Origin: Chlorops oryzae
Taxonomy: Eukaryota; Arthropoda; Insecta; Diptera; Chloropidae
Reading direction: 5' to 3'
Assembly: GCA_020466095.1 (NCBI GenBank)
Contig: CM035808.1
Location: 24,448,796-24,512,795, forward strand
Length of the DNA stretch: 64,000 nt
The notes below the pieces were generated by a model that was not told the origin of the DNA, did not search any database, and saw only the letters and a list, made by a program, of their open reading frames with translations. Made by a program: the position numbers and the translations under genes. This document shows positions 24,153 to 33,428 of this stretch, piece after piece; within the stretch, counting starts at the first letter, position 1, and the number at the start of each line of letters is the position of its first letter.

Positions 24153-25316
24153 AAAATTTAAAGAGATGAAAGAGAAAAAGATTTAAAAAGAAACAAATAA
24201 ATAAAGAAAAAATATAATAATTTAATAAAAAAAAAAAAAAATATTAATAAAAGAAGGTAAAAAAAAGTCAAAGCAAAAAATAAATTTTTTTTTCCCAGTC
24301 GCTGGTGACAGTTGATTTAACCGCGAGACAGTTATATTAACCATCAGGTAGTTATATCCCTATTGACTGTGTTTGTACTGTTGAATCGACCGCTACTACA
24401 CATAAGCTAAGAATTAACGGTGAACTCGGTTATTTTAACCTGCTTTTTCAGTTAATATAACTACCTTTTTCTCTCGGTGTATCAGATAACAAGAAGCTAC
24501 TTTATTCGAATTGCCGTTCATATTATTGTTAACCCTCGAATTCCTGGCTCCGTCTCTAGACGGACATTTTCGAACAAATTTCCCAAAAAAAAAAAAAACT
24601 AATAATAACAATTTCAGATTCGTGTTTTTTTACCTAAAATTAGTCATATCTGAGGTTTTCATTGAAAAAAAAAAAAAAAAAAAATTATGGCATTAGGGGG
24701 TTAATGACCACCGCTTTTAAAAGCTTTTACAGAACTAATTTTATTTCGAATTTTATATTTAACTAACGAACCCATGAGATTACAAATTAGACTGCGCAAG
24801 ATGAAAGAAATAATTGTACTTAACATGTGACCCAAAATCAAAAGACTTTGCAGCAAATTATTTTAATTAACAAAAAAAAAAAACTTAGAAATAAATGTAT
24901 CGGCTCTTACTTTTAGATTTTTAAAAGCAAAATGATCAAAAATATTTGAGGCCAAAAAGCATTCTTCAGAGTTTAATTCAAATATGACCGTCTTGCCAAT
25001 TTTTTTTTTTTTTTTGTTCATACTGCTGGCCTAAAGAAATCCATAATTATTGAGTTTAGTTGAAGTGGCTTATATGTAAATTGTATGTTGTATAAATATT
25101 ATACAAAATAATTATTGCTAACTTAATAAAAAAAAAAAATGTTCAAAAATCAATAAAAATGCTCAATAAACCAGTAAAATGTTCAAAAATCTGAACTACA
25201 ATTTCCCAGACCCAAAAAATAAATAGAGCTGAAGTAAGTACGGGCTGCAAGTAAACAGCTTCAATTTTAAATGAAAGACCTTTGAAATATAACTTTAAGT
25301 TTTGTGTCTTATACAT

Positions 25317-25398
25317 CCATATATAAAATTCTCGTGTCGCGGTGTTTGTAACCAAACTCCTTCGGAGCGGCTGGACCGATTTTCATGAAACCTTATAG
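25317..25398 (+). mobile_element. Helitron-like 5' end fragment
   Basis: The block ATATATAAAATTCTCGTG, followed by CGGTGTTTGTAACC and CTGGACCGATTTTCATGAAA, resembles the conserved 5' end of insect Helitron families (from memory of the family). It is cut at 25398 by the inserted hAT element. Confidence 0.5.
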
Positions 25399-26021
25399 CA
25401 GGCCCGTGCGCAGGAATTGTCCAAGGGGGGATTTTTTTCTATTCATCAAAACAAGTGGTTAAAAATCAAGAGTAACGATTTGAATGACTTTATTAAAACA
25501 ATTCAGTTTTGGTGAGTTTCATGTAACAAAGAAACCCTTCGAGGCACAGAAAAAAAGTGTTCCAAAATCGTTTCCACGTCATTTTCAACCTCACGATGTA
25601 TATTCAGTGAGGCTTGGCCATTTAGTCGATCTTCAGACATTGTCGATCTGTGGTACGTTTTGAGACGACGCAATGTTGAGAAAGACCTTTCATTTGTAGC
25701 AGTAGTGACGGGTAAAATTGCCATTATGCGGAGGATTTGATGGATGTTCGGAAATGCATCTGCGTTGCAAATATCAAGCGCATCAAGTGAATTTTTTATC
25801 TCCATTCCAGAAATGCGTCGATGCCAAAGTTGAACTTCACTGATCCAGAAGTTAGGACTGTCATTGTTCAAGATAGAAGAGTATTGTGTAAATAATTGAA
25901 CACAAGACTCTATATCGACTGTTTTCATTTTATTTGGGAACAAGCAATCGATATTTGATAGGATATTGCGATGATTGAGGAACCTATCATGAAGATGAGC
26001 GATGAAAGTATCAAGGTACGT
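25399..26021 (-). pseudogene. hAT transposase C-terminal fragment with 3' end
   Basis: On the - strand about 170 codons encode a hAT C-terminal dimerisation region: ILPVTTATNERSFSTLRR, then MSEDRLNGQASL and NIHREVEND, ending at a stop at 25503. The element's 3' terminus is probably CAGGCCCGTGCGCAGG (as read on +) at 25399, a Tip100/ZMYM-type hAT end. The catalytic N-terminal part is absent: sequence of another element (ACAGGGTGTTTCCC) begins at about 26025. It is therefore a dead, 5'-truncated copy that had inserted into the Helitron-like fragment. Confidence 0.82.
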
Positions 26022-26024
26022 ATA

Positions 26025-26200
26025 CAGGGTGTTTCCCATAACGGTGTACATCCGAAGGGTGGTGATAGAGGGGGTCAAGACGAACCAAAAATCGTATGGG
26101 AGGGGGGTTTCGCAAATGCACCCTTGAGGAGTTATAGGGCCTTAAAATTTTTAGGCAGTAAGTCGAGAAAAAAAATTCTCCCACGATAACGGTTCATCGT
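26025..26200. mobile_element. Solo end of the CAGGGTGTT element family
   Basis: ACAGGGTGTTTCCC and the following GTGGTGATAGAGGGGGTC, CCAAAAATCGTATGGGAGG and CAAATGCACCCTTGAGGAGT closely match the right end of the 26771-29123 element read on the - strand. It is a second, incomplete member inserted into the hAT fragment. Its right limit is not clear. Confidence 0.6.
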
Positions 26201-27008
26201 AGAAAAAAAAACTGTTAAGCGGTTTGAAAGCCAATTCTATGGGCTTTTAGGCAAAATTAAATTCATGGTAAGAATTTAAGCCATTGATGGTTAAATAAAC
26301 GGTCAAAGTCAAAAATTCTGAAAAAACCTTGCAATTTTTTTTACTTTGGAAGCCATTTTGGTATGAAAAGTGTAAAATTAACACCCAAATTTTTTATTTT
26401 ATTCAAAATAAAAAATCGATTACCTTTAATTTGGTACTCCATGTGTCAACGGGTCTACGTAATTCCAGCTAAAATTTTCTATTAAGCAGAGTTTACCTTT
26501 TGGAGCTTTTAGGTTTTGTTGAAGTTTTAGAATAGTTAATGTAAATAAAAAGGTGTTGACGGAATAGGGGGTTGACGTTATCCCGAGTGTACTGTATATA
26601 ATAATTGTTAAATTCATTTGCTATATGCTTGACTTCACTTATATCACTCAATCTTACAAAATCACATAATAAGCTAACTAATTTTGTCTTTTTTCTTCTT
26701 GTTGTGAACCTGTTGTTTTTGTTCTTTTCGTGGTCCAATGTTTTTTTTTTTGTATATGTATATATATATACAGGGTGTTCCATCCCTGCAGTAATGAAAT
26801 GTTTTCGGTGTAAAATGGACCGGACCTGGGTGAGTCCATATGGGACCGACCTGAAAATGATATGCACCGCGACCGACCCGAGGTGAACCTCAATTGGACT
26901 CACCCTCGTCTAGTCCAAAAATAAGCGTAGGTGGGGTGAGTTCGTATAAACTTGTACTTATTGTTGTCTGTTTTAAGTCCTCAATCTGATCGTTGTGCTA
27001 CCAAAAGC

Positions 27009-27076
27009 AAGTTAGCGTGATGGTTAAGACTCTCGCTTCGCAACCGGGAGGGTGGGAGTTCAAGCCCTTGTTCGTT
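27009..27076 (+). ncRNA. tRNA-like Pol III module 1 of the second element
   Basis: A-box TTAGCGTGATGGTTAAGA (about 27012) and B-box GGGAGTTCAAGCCC (about 27055), followed within about 15 bp by a T-run. It differs in sequence from module 1 at 23811. Confidence 0.5.
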
Positions 27077-27271
27077 TTAGAAATAATTTTTTTTTTCAAT
27101 TACCTAAGAATTTTTTATGTTCATATTTAATTTTTTTTTTTGTAACTTGAAAAAAAGTCGTTTTTTACATGTTAATTGTTTTTTAATATTTATTTTTCAA
27201 GAATTTTTTTTTCCCAAAAACTTGAGCAACCAACCACTCAAGTCAGCGTTTTGATCAAAGCATTTAACTTG

Positions 27272-27345
27272 CTTGTTTAGCGTAATGGTTAAGACACCAA
27301 TTTACCAACCCAGAGTTCTGCGGTTCGAGGCTCGGCCGAGGCGGG
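27272..27345 (+). ncRNA. tRNA-like Pol III module 2 of the second element
   Basis: A-box TTTAGCGTAATGGTTAAG and B-box GCGGTTCGAGGCTCGG, followed by CCGAGGCGGG. Nearly identical in its boxes to module 2 at 24080. Confidence 0.55.
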
Positions 27346-28091
27346 CAAATCAAAAAGTAAATTATATAATGTTGTGTAACAAAAAGGTTTATAAAAACAA
27401 AAAAGGCAAAATAAACAAAATAAGAAAAAAAATTTTTTTCATTTTTCATATCAAAATAAATATAAAAAAAAAAAAAAAAACCCTAAAAGCTTTGAAAATG
27501 GACCGGTTGTTTTTCAATGACAGCGCTGTGGAAAAACGGGTGAGTTGAACGTATGAAAACGCGACCGGTCCTCACCTCTTTTGGACCGACCCCGGGTCGA
27601 CCCGGGGTCGGTCCCAATTACTGCAGGGATACTCAATGGATCAAAAAAAAAAGGAGGTGATAGGGGGAACCCATACATGCAAAAAATTGTATGGAAAGGG
27701 GGTCCATCTTGCACTCGTAAGGAGCTAGAGGAGCGGAAACAATTCGACTAAATTGGTGAGCATACTTTTAGGCGGATATGTCCAACTTAAACACTATTCA
27801 GAAGTTTTTAAATTTCTTAGATTTTTCTTTTTCTCATGCTGCCTAAAAGTGTGCTCAATAAATTTGATTAAAATAACATTTCTGGGAGTCAAAAATACAA
27901 TATAATTAGTTTCAACCCTTAGTTTTGCATTGATTGTGAAACCATGCATTTTTAGCAACCATGGTATCAAATTGAAGAAAAAAACTCAAAGTTTTCGAAA
28001 AGAGAAAAAAAAAAGAGGCCCGATCGTATTTCTTTTGAATTAAATCACTTTAAAAGCCAAAATTACACTATTTTAGGCTTAGATGGTAGTA

Positions 28092-28866
28092 CAGTATACC
28101 ACGGATATATGCACCGTCAAAAATGCATGAGGAACAGTGCATATAAGCAGTGAGTGCATATATTGAAACCCCGGTTATAAGCACAGTCAGTGCATATATT
28201 GAAACCCCGGCTATAAGCACAACCAGTGCATATACATGAAAATCATTCAAAACAAATTTCGCGTAACATATAATATTATATTTGAGCTTCATTTAATTTT
28301 AAAAAATAACTTTATTAAAAAAAAAAAACAAAAAAAAATTGGCTTTCAACCAAAAATCACAAATAAAGTTTAAATTATGTTACCCGTACATATTTACGAA
28401 AAGTAGTCAGATATTTTGGATTGTGCTTTTGTCTTTTGGCAAAACTCGAAATAGAATTTTTCAATAGTGGGACTCATGCAGCTTCGCAAATTGTGGGAAA
28501 TGAGAAATTTGTCACACAACTGTCAAAATTTATATGAAAATTTACGATGGGAAAAGTTGCAAAGGCATTTGCGAAGCTGCATGAGTACTACTAATATTTT
28601 CTATTTCTTGAATAAATTGATTTGACGGCATAAGCGCCTTCCGTCTTACGATTTTCAGCTGGTGCTTATAACAGGGGCTTTTTGTATGAAAGTGGTAGGA
28701 AAATGGCACAAATTCGCGTGCATATAAGCGGGGACTGCTTATAAGCGGGGTGCATATATCGAAATAATTTCAGTACAATTTTGCTGAAAAAACATGAATG
28801 CACGTTTGTCAGTTCATATAACCGGGGAGTGCTTATATCCGGGGTGCATATATCCGTGGAATACTG
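28092..28866. mobile_element. 775-bp pogo/Tigger-type MITE with internal 36-bp tandem repeats
   Basis: Left CAGTATACCACGGATATATG and right CATATATCCGTGGAATACTG are inverted, begin CAG/end CTG and are flanked by TA (28090-28091, 28867-28868), as in pogo/Tigger elements. The subterminal regions carry many GTGCATATA and GCTTATAA(G/C) motifs in both directions, probable transposase sites. Two 36-bp units lie at about 28155-28227. Confidence 0.8.
28155..28227. repeat. 36-bp tandem repeat inside the pogo-type MITE
   Basis: Two units built on AGTGCATATATTGAAACCCC followed by GG(T/C)TATAAGCACA, with a partial third unit. Confidence 0.8.
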
Positions 28867-29926
28867 TACCAGAGAAAACGGAGTTGAATTATTTAAAATC
28901 GTAATATGCAGTGTTATCGGAAAACCGCCAAGCTTTTCATATCATATGTGATTTTGAATTTACGGCCTGTAAGTGAGGAGCACCAGTGAAAAAACCAAAA
29001 TATTGTTTTTTGCATGTAACTCCTCAGGGGTGCATTTGCGACCCCCTGCCATACGATTTTTGGTCCGTCTGGACCCCCCCTATCACCCCCTTTTTTTGGT
29101 TCCATTGAGTATGGAACACCCTGTATGTAATTAACAACTTAGTATGTTTTTAGAAAAAGATGTTACAACATTGCCATAATTACATCTAAATAACTTAACT
29201 TGCTCAGGGCGGTATTTACAGTTTATCAAACTATTGAAAGACTTACTTCCCAGATGACATCAGTTTATACGCGTTCAGGACTGCATCAGATGATGTGCAC
29301 CCAGCGTTGCATAACAGTCTCCTACATTATATTACATGTATTTTGATTTTTGTTAATTGAATTAATATTAGTTTGTATTTCAAACGTAACGGATTTGTAT
29401 ATGTAATTTTGTAGTGGTTTGGGTAAACAATATCTTTTGCTAATTAGGTTCGAGTCTCACTATTGATTTTGTTGTATTAGCTTAATATTAGTTTCTTTGG
29501 TTAATAAGGACAAACTCCGATTTTTCCAGCATATTTTGTCCAATGACCAGTTTTCCAAAATACCTGGCTCCTCATGGAATTCGCAAATTGGGTTCGAGTC
29601 TTTGTGGGAATACTCTTAATATACGGTTAAAAGGTTAGTGACTTCGGTCATATTTAGCAAAGACTACCTCCAAACAGCCGTCTAGCCAAATTATTTGGCT
29701 ACTAATAGCCAGCTTTCCAGATTGCTTAACCAGAAATAGCCAGCTGCCTGAACTCACCACATTCCGGAAATATATCGATGATTCAATGTATCGAAACATC
29801 GATATTTTTCTTGGACTGACATCTCTAGTTCAGGCAGGTTCAGAAGCGGCCAGAAGCAAGCTATTTGGAAAGTTAGTGAGTTTGGGAGTTTGCTCACTTA
29901 ATTTAATCGTTACAAACCAGTATATC

Positions 29927-31332
29927 ATGGCCGAAATGCACGTGCGACCTCGGCAAGTACTCATTCTGGTCATCGTTATCTTTGGTAAGTGCGATTAAAA
30001 TCGATTGTGTTAATCGATACTTAATTCATATCGATAGTTCTAAGTTAGCGTCGAACGAAGACACAAACCCAAAAGAACATCAGTTACGAGAACCCAAATA
30101 AATGGTAACTTTGAAATTTATAATTGATGAAAACGATTGAACAATTCGAGAGCCTGGGTTCGAATCCCAGACGAGATGATACGAGGCTAAGGGTTTCTTC
30201 AGAAAAACCTGGTGACCTGGCACCATGGAATTCCGGCAGGGGGTTATATGAGGATCTCTGAAGAGATATAAATAGTAGTTTCGGGGAAGGTTATATCCAT
30301 TGAAAGAAAAGCTGAAGGCTTATACCTAATGTCTAATAGGAACTATTTTTGATATCAATAATGACATGATGAAAATGTCTTTTGTATTTTCTCCTCCCTT
30401 CAATAGTTATACTGATATTTGCGCACCAAAATGGAAAGAGAGCTTGTCAAGGTCCTCAAGCCTCGAGTCGAACGCAAAGCGATCTCTTACCCACAATTTA
30501 TGCAGTAACACCCACATACGCACGTCCCAATCAAAAGGCTGAGTTAACCAGGTAAATGATTGACACGTTCATCATCGGCTAACTGACATTTAACAAGCGT
30601 ATATATATATATATGTATAGGTTGTCCCACATTTTCATGCTCGTGCCAAATCTTCATTGGATCCTAGTCGAAGACTCAAACACAACAACGGCGCTTGTTC
30701 GAAATTTATTGAAACGCTCAGGCCTGACTGAAAGGTCCACACAGATAAATATAAAAACACCACCGGAATTCAAACTCAAGGAGAAAGATCCCAACTGGTA
30801 TAAGCCGCGTGGCGTCGAGCAACGGAATGAAGCACTGAAGTGGATACGAGCGAATGTCGATCGGACCAAGCACAGCATTGTCTTCTTTATGGATGATGAT
30901 AATGCGTACAGCATTGAACTATTTGCAGAAATAGCGAAAATCGAAAGCGAACGCATTGGTGTTTGGCCGGTTGGACTCGTTGGCGGTTTAATGGTTGAAA
31001 AGCCATTACTTAACACGGACGGAACAATGGTAATCGGTTTCAATGCTGCTTGGCGTCCTGAGCGTCCATTTCCGATCGATATGGCTGCGTTTGCAATTAG
31101 CTTGGATTTGCTATTTAAGCATCCCGATGCGATTTTCTCCTACAAAGTACAACGTGGATATCAGGAATCGGAAATATTGCGCCAACTAACGACGCGCGAG
31201 AAACTCCAACCGTTGGCAAATAAGTGTCGCGATGTATGGGTTTGGCATACGAGAACGGAAAAAACGAAACTGAATGCCGAGGAAGCACTGAGAAAGGCCG
31301 GAAAACGCTCGGATATGGATATGGAAGTATAG
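29927..31332 (+). CDS. GlcAT-I: Galactosylgalactosylxylosylprotein 3-beta-glucuronosyltransferase (GlcAT-I type)
   Basis: Golgi type II membrane enzyme that transfers glucuronic acid from UDP-GlcA to Gal-Gal-Xyl-Ser, completing the linker of glycosaminoglycan chains (known of family GT43). Seen: exons 29927-29984, 30407-30551 and 30621-31332, GT/AG borders, phases 1 and 2, total 304 residues, close to the usual GlcAT-I length. The N-terminus has a short hydrophobic anchor (VLILVIVIF) after a basic start, the donor/Mn-binding DDD lies at residues 159-161 (FFMDDDNAYS), and VWPVGLVGGLMVEKP and GFNAAWRPERPFPIDMAAFA are conserved GT43 blocks. I chose ATG 29927 over an upstream in-frame ATG at 29786 because it gives the normal short cytoplasmic tail. 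An AATAAA is at 31738. It could be a GlcAT-P/S paralogue, but the length favours GlcAT-I. Confidence 0.92.
30150..30350 (+). mobile_element. Possible SINE fragment in GlcAT-I intron 1
   Basis: A B-box-like block GGGTTCGAATCCCAG (about 30156) is followed by AGAAAAACCTGGTGACCTGG and a non-coding body. No convincing A-box upstream. Low-confidence tRNA-derived repeat. Confidence 0.35.
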
Positions 31333-32033
31333 CAAACTAAAAAAGGTATTAGCGAATTTATTTTTAATTGATTGGGACAAAAGGTTTTCTATTACCATTC
31401 GGTGATCACCTTCAACGAAATGTTGATAACACACCGAAAAGTTATTTGCTCTTGATTGACTCAGAATTGGCCTTGAACAAATTTTAATTTCATTAATGTA
31501 CATCCCATATACGTATTTATCACGAAGTTGCGAAATTCTTTAAAAATCACCTTAAAGCATTTATACTCACTCCCGTTATGGGTGTATTTCACTGTTGAAA
31601 TGGCAACATTATCATTAAGTATTTATATCTAAAGATTTTGAAACCGAAATTTTATTGCTCTATTCCCGTTCAGATGTCTTCCAGTTTGATGAAAATATTG
31701 TATAATTTAAGAAAATTAAATGAGATTTTAAACCGCAAATAAAAAACCTTCGAGCTATGTATGCATGCATCCAAAAATTTCAGAAGTGGAATCGTTTTCT
31801 CCGAAAAATATCAAAACTTGAAATTATTCGCCTATGTAAATTAATTTTAAATTGCTTCCCGCCTGTTGCTTTGGAATCTAATATTTGTTTAACAATTACT
31901 GTTAGCGAATTTTGGTTTTTAATGTCGATGGTTCAAAACAGAAAAAGTTCTGCAACTCTTTGGTCAACCACAAAACCCTTTCCCTTGCGATGTGAAAAAT
32001 TGAATTTCGATGTAAAAATATAAGCCAGCGTCA
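31333..32033. other. Intergenic, nothing recognised
   Basis: AT-rich spacer with the probable GlcAT-I poly(A) signal near 31738. Open frames are short and unconvincing. Confidence 0.6.
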
Positions 32034-32606
32034 TCAGTGATCAGTTGCAAGTTGCGCAACATAATTGGCTATTCGTTCTGGACTGCTCTTTAAACCGAAT
32101 CTGACTACCACGTATTTTAGTTCGTCTCCAAAAAATGGAAAAAGTCTCTTTCGAAATTCCTCGACATTAGCTGCATTCGCATTCAACAGTAACTGGAAAT
32201 GCATCGAAGTCTCGTTTGGATCACAAACTTGCGGTATTAAATGGACGACAATATCCATTCGGTCGATTGCCCTTGACATAAATAGAACAGCCGTCCTTAT
32301 TGAATACACCGAATGGAATTCGCAATTATAGCATTTCAATCGCTGGCGCTCTTTGTATGGCAACTGGGCTATAAACATTTCCATATGCTTCTGATTGACT
32401 GAGATTATAATGATGCGCGTGTCGGTTGTTGTCCTTGCGATCATCTCATCCAGTACCGCACCGCCGTATTTAAACAAAGGTACGATTATTAAAATAGTCC
32501 GGCGATATATCGATGGCATCTTCATGACCACCGATTTGAAAATATTTTCACGAACATAGAACACATTGTTGATTTGTTTTAATTTTTTTCCACCGTCTGA
32601 GGTCAT
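32034..32606 (-). CDS. Uncharacterised single-exon protein, 190 aa
   Basis: Open from ATG 32606 to the stop at 32034, with balanced codon use and no low complexity, unlike surrounding frames. The protein alternates hydrophobic strands and polar helices: RTILIIVPLFKYGGAVLDEM, TRIIIISVNQKHMEMF, AVLFMSRAIDRMDIVVHLIP and ELKYVVVRFGL. This resembles a Rossmann-like or SDR-type fold, but the glycine-rich dinucleotide motif and the YxxxK motif are not seen, so no enzyme function is claimed. No signal peptide. Neighbours are GlcAT-I upstream (opposite strand) and Ns3/ECI further right. I did not find an upstream exon. It may be a fast-evolving single-copy gene or a retrogene. Confidence 0.6.
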   Translation of the reverse strand: MTSDGGKKLKQINNVFYVRENIFKSVVMKMPSIYRRTILIIVPLFKYGGAVLDEMIARTTTDTRIIIISVNQKHMEMFIAQLPYKERQRLKCYNCEFHSVYSIRTAVLFMSRAIDRMDIVVHLIPQVCDPNETSMHFQLLLNANAANVEEFRKRLFPFFGDELKYVVVRFGLKSSPERIANYVAQLATDH

Positions 32607-33131
32607 TTTGAAAATATGTATGTAGATTGTTTTTATTGACTTTTGGGAATTATTAAATACTTGAAATTTTTAAGCGGTTTCCAGAACTGAAGTGGACGAA
32701 TGGATGGATGGATGGAAGACCTTCTTTCTGAAAAGAGCTTAAAAATTTCGGTAATTTATTTTTACTTTTCCTTGTTTTTCATATTAGAAAATCCAATTTT
32801 TTTTTTCTTTCATTTTGTTTTAACATTCATGAAGAATAATTTTTTTGAATTTTCAACAAACTGTTAGAAAATTTTATTGACAAAAAATTGCCAACGGGTG
32901 TTTTAGATCTGCCACGTTCTTGCACTCTTTTATGTAATTGAATTCAAGGTAGATTTCTGAGAAATTTTCAACTTGAACGGTGATCTTGGCCAGGAACTAG
33001 ACGATTAGTAAAACCAAAAAATCCTTATACCTCACAGTGGAAAATCGAGGACAATACATCAGAAGCATGTAAGAAGCGAATTCATAATTCTACTCTACTC
33101 TATTTTAAAGAGGTTTTCGCATTTCCCAACA

Positions 33132-33428
33132 AGTAAAGCTGTTATAGTCAGATGAACCTGATAATACAATATCCAACATATGCAAACAGTTAGCTGTATA
33201 AGTTTTAATCAGGGGTTTAAATGTAAGTACGAATGACAAATTTCAATGAAATATCTCGAAAAACTCTGATTTTAGAGCAGTTTTTGGAATTTTTGAGACA
33301 GACAGATGGGAGTACGTAGTATGGGAGTACGTTGTATGGGAGTACGTTGTATGAGAGTACGTTGTATGGGAGTACGTAGTATGGGAGTACGTTGTATGGG
33401 AGTTATCTTACTGGAGTTATCATTAATA
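33132..33428 (+). mobile_element. R1 repeat family, left part, split by insertion
   Basis: GTTATAGTCAGATGAACCTG matches the end of R1 seen at 21130 (minus) and 59680. It continues after the inverted-repeat element at 34816-35250 with AGTACTAGAGGTACCC and CATACAGACAGACGGACTGG, so an R1 copy was interrupted by 33429-34815. The minisatellite at 33300-33409 lies within it. Confidence 0.6.
33300..33409. repeat. 15-bp minisatellite (about 7 units)
   Basis: Units of GGGAGTACGTTGTAT with variants GGGAGTACGTAGTAT and GAGAGTACGTTGTAT. Confidence 0.92.

Larger units (their letters stand above)
23610..24479. mobile_element. 870-bp inverted-repeat element carrying two tRNA-like modules
   Basis: Ends CACCGAGAGAAA and TTTCTCTCGGTG are inverted and flanked by TA (23608-23609, 24480-24481). 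Repeated AACTG / CAGTT and GGTTAAAT-like motifs sit just inside both ends. Internal tRNA-like modules lie at 23811-23883 and 24080-24152 in the same direction, separated by AT-rich linker. No protein frame. Compare 26784-27628. Confidence 0.8.
26784..27628. mobile_element. 845-bp inverted-repeat element carrying two tRNA-like modules
   Basis: Ends CCCTGCAGTAAT and ATTACTGCAGGG are perfect 12-bp inverted repeats with AT on each side. The empty site can be read from the other end of the host element, so the boundary is firm. It contains GGACC/GGTCC-rich arms near both ends and tRNA-like modules at 27009-27076 and 27272-27345 in the same direction. The plan matches 23610-24479 although the terminal repeats differ. 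Confidence 0.82.
26771..29123. mobile_element. Outer TIR element with two further elements inserted in it
   Basis: Ends CAGGGTGTTCCAT and ATGGAACACCCTG are inverted and flanked by TA (26769-26770, 29124-29125). Removing the insertions at 26784-27628 and 28092-28866 leaves about 730 bp and restores continuity: the left end then reads GTTCCATACTCAATGGA, exactly as the right end does on the other strand. Confidence 0.8.
22002..29926. other. Intergenic region filled with nested transposons
   Basis: No host gene is supported between Fas2 and GlcAT-I. Elements described separately occupy 22336-22578, 23610-24479, 25317-26021 and 26025-29123. Between them is AT-rich sequence. A tRNA-like block with a B-box (GGTTCGAGTCTC) is at about 29411-29458. 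Confidence 0.75.

Noticed and set aside
28155..28227. Short regular repeats as a CRISPR-like array
   Set aside because: Two direct tandem units without spacers, inside a eukaryotic MITE.
29786..29926. N-terminal extension of GlcAT-I from an upstream in-frame ATG
   Set aside because: It would place about 47 extra residues before the membrane anchor and give an unusually long cytoplasmic tail; the 29927 ATG gives the normal size.
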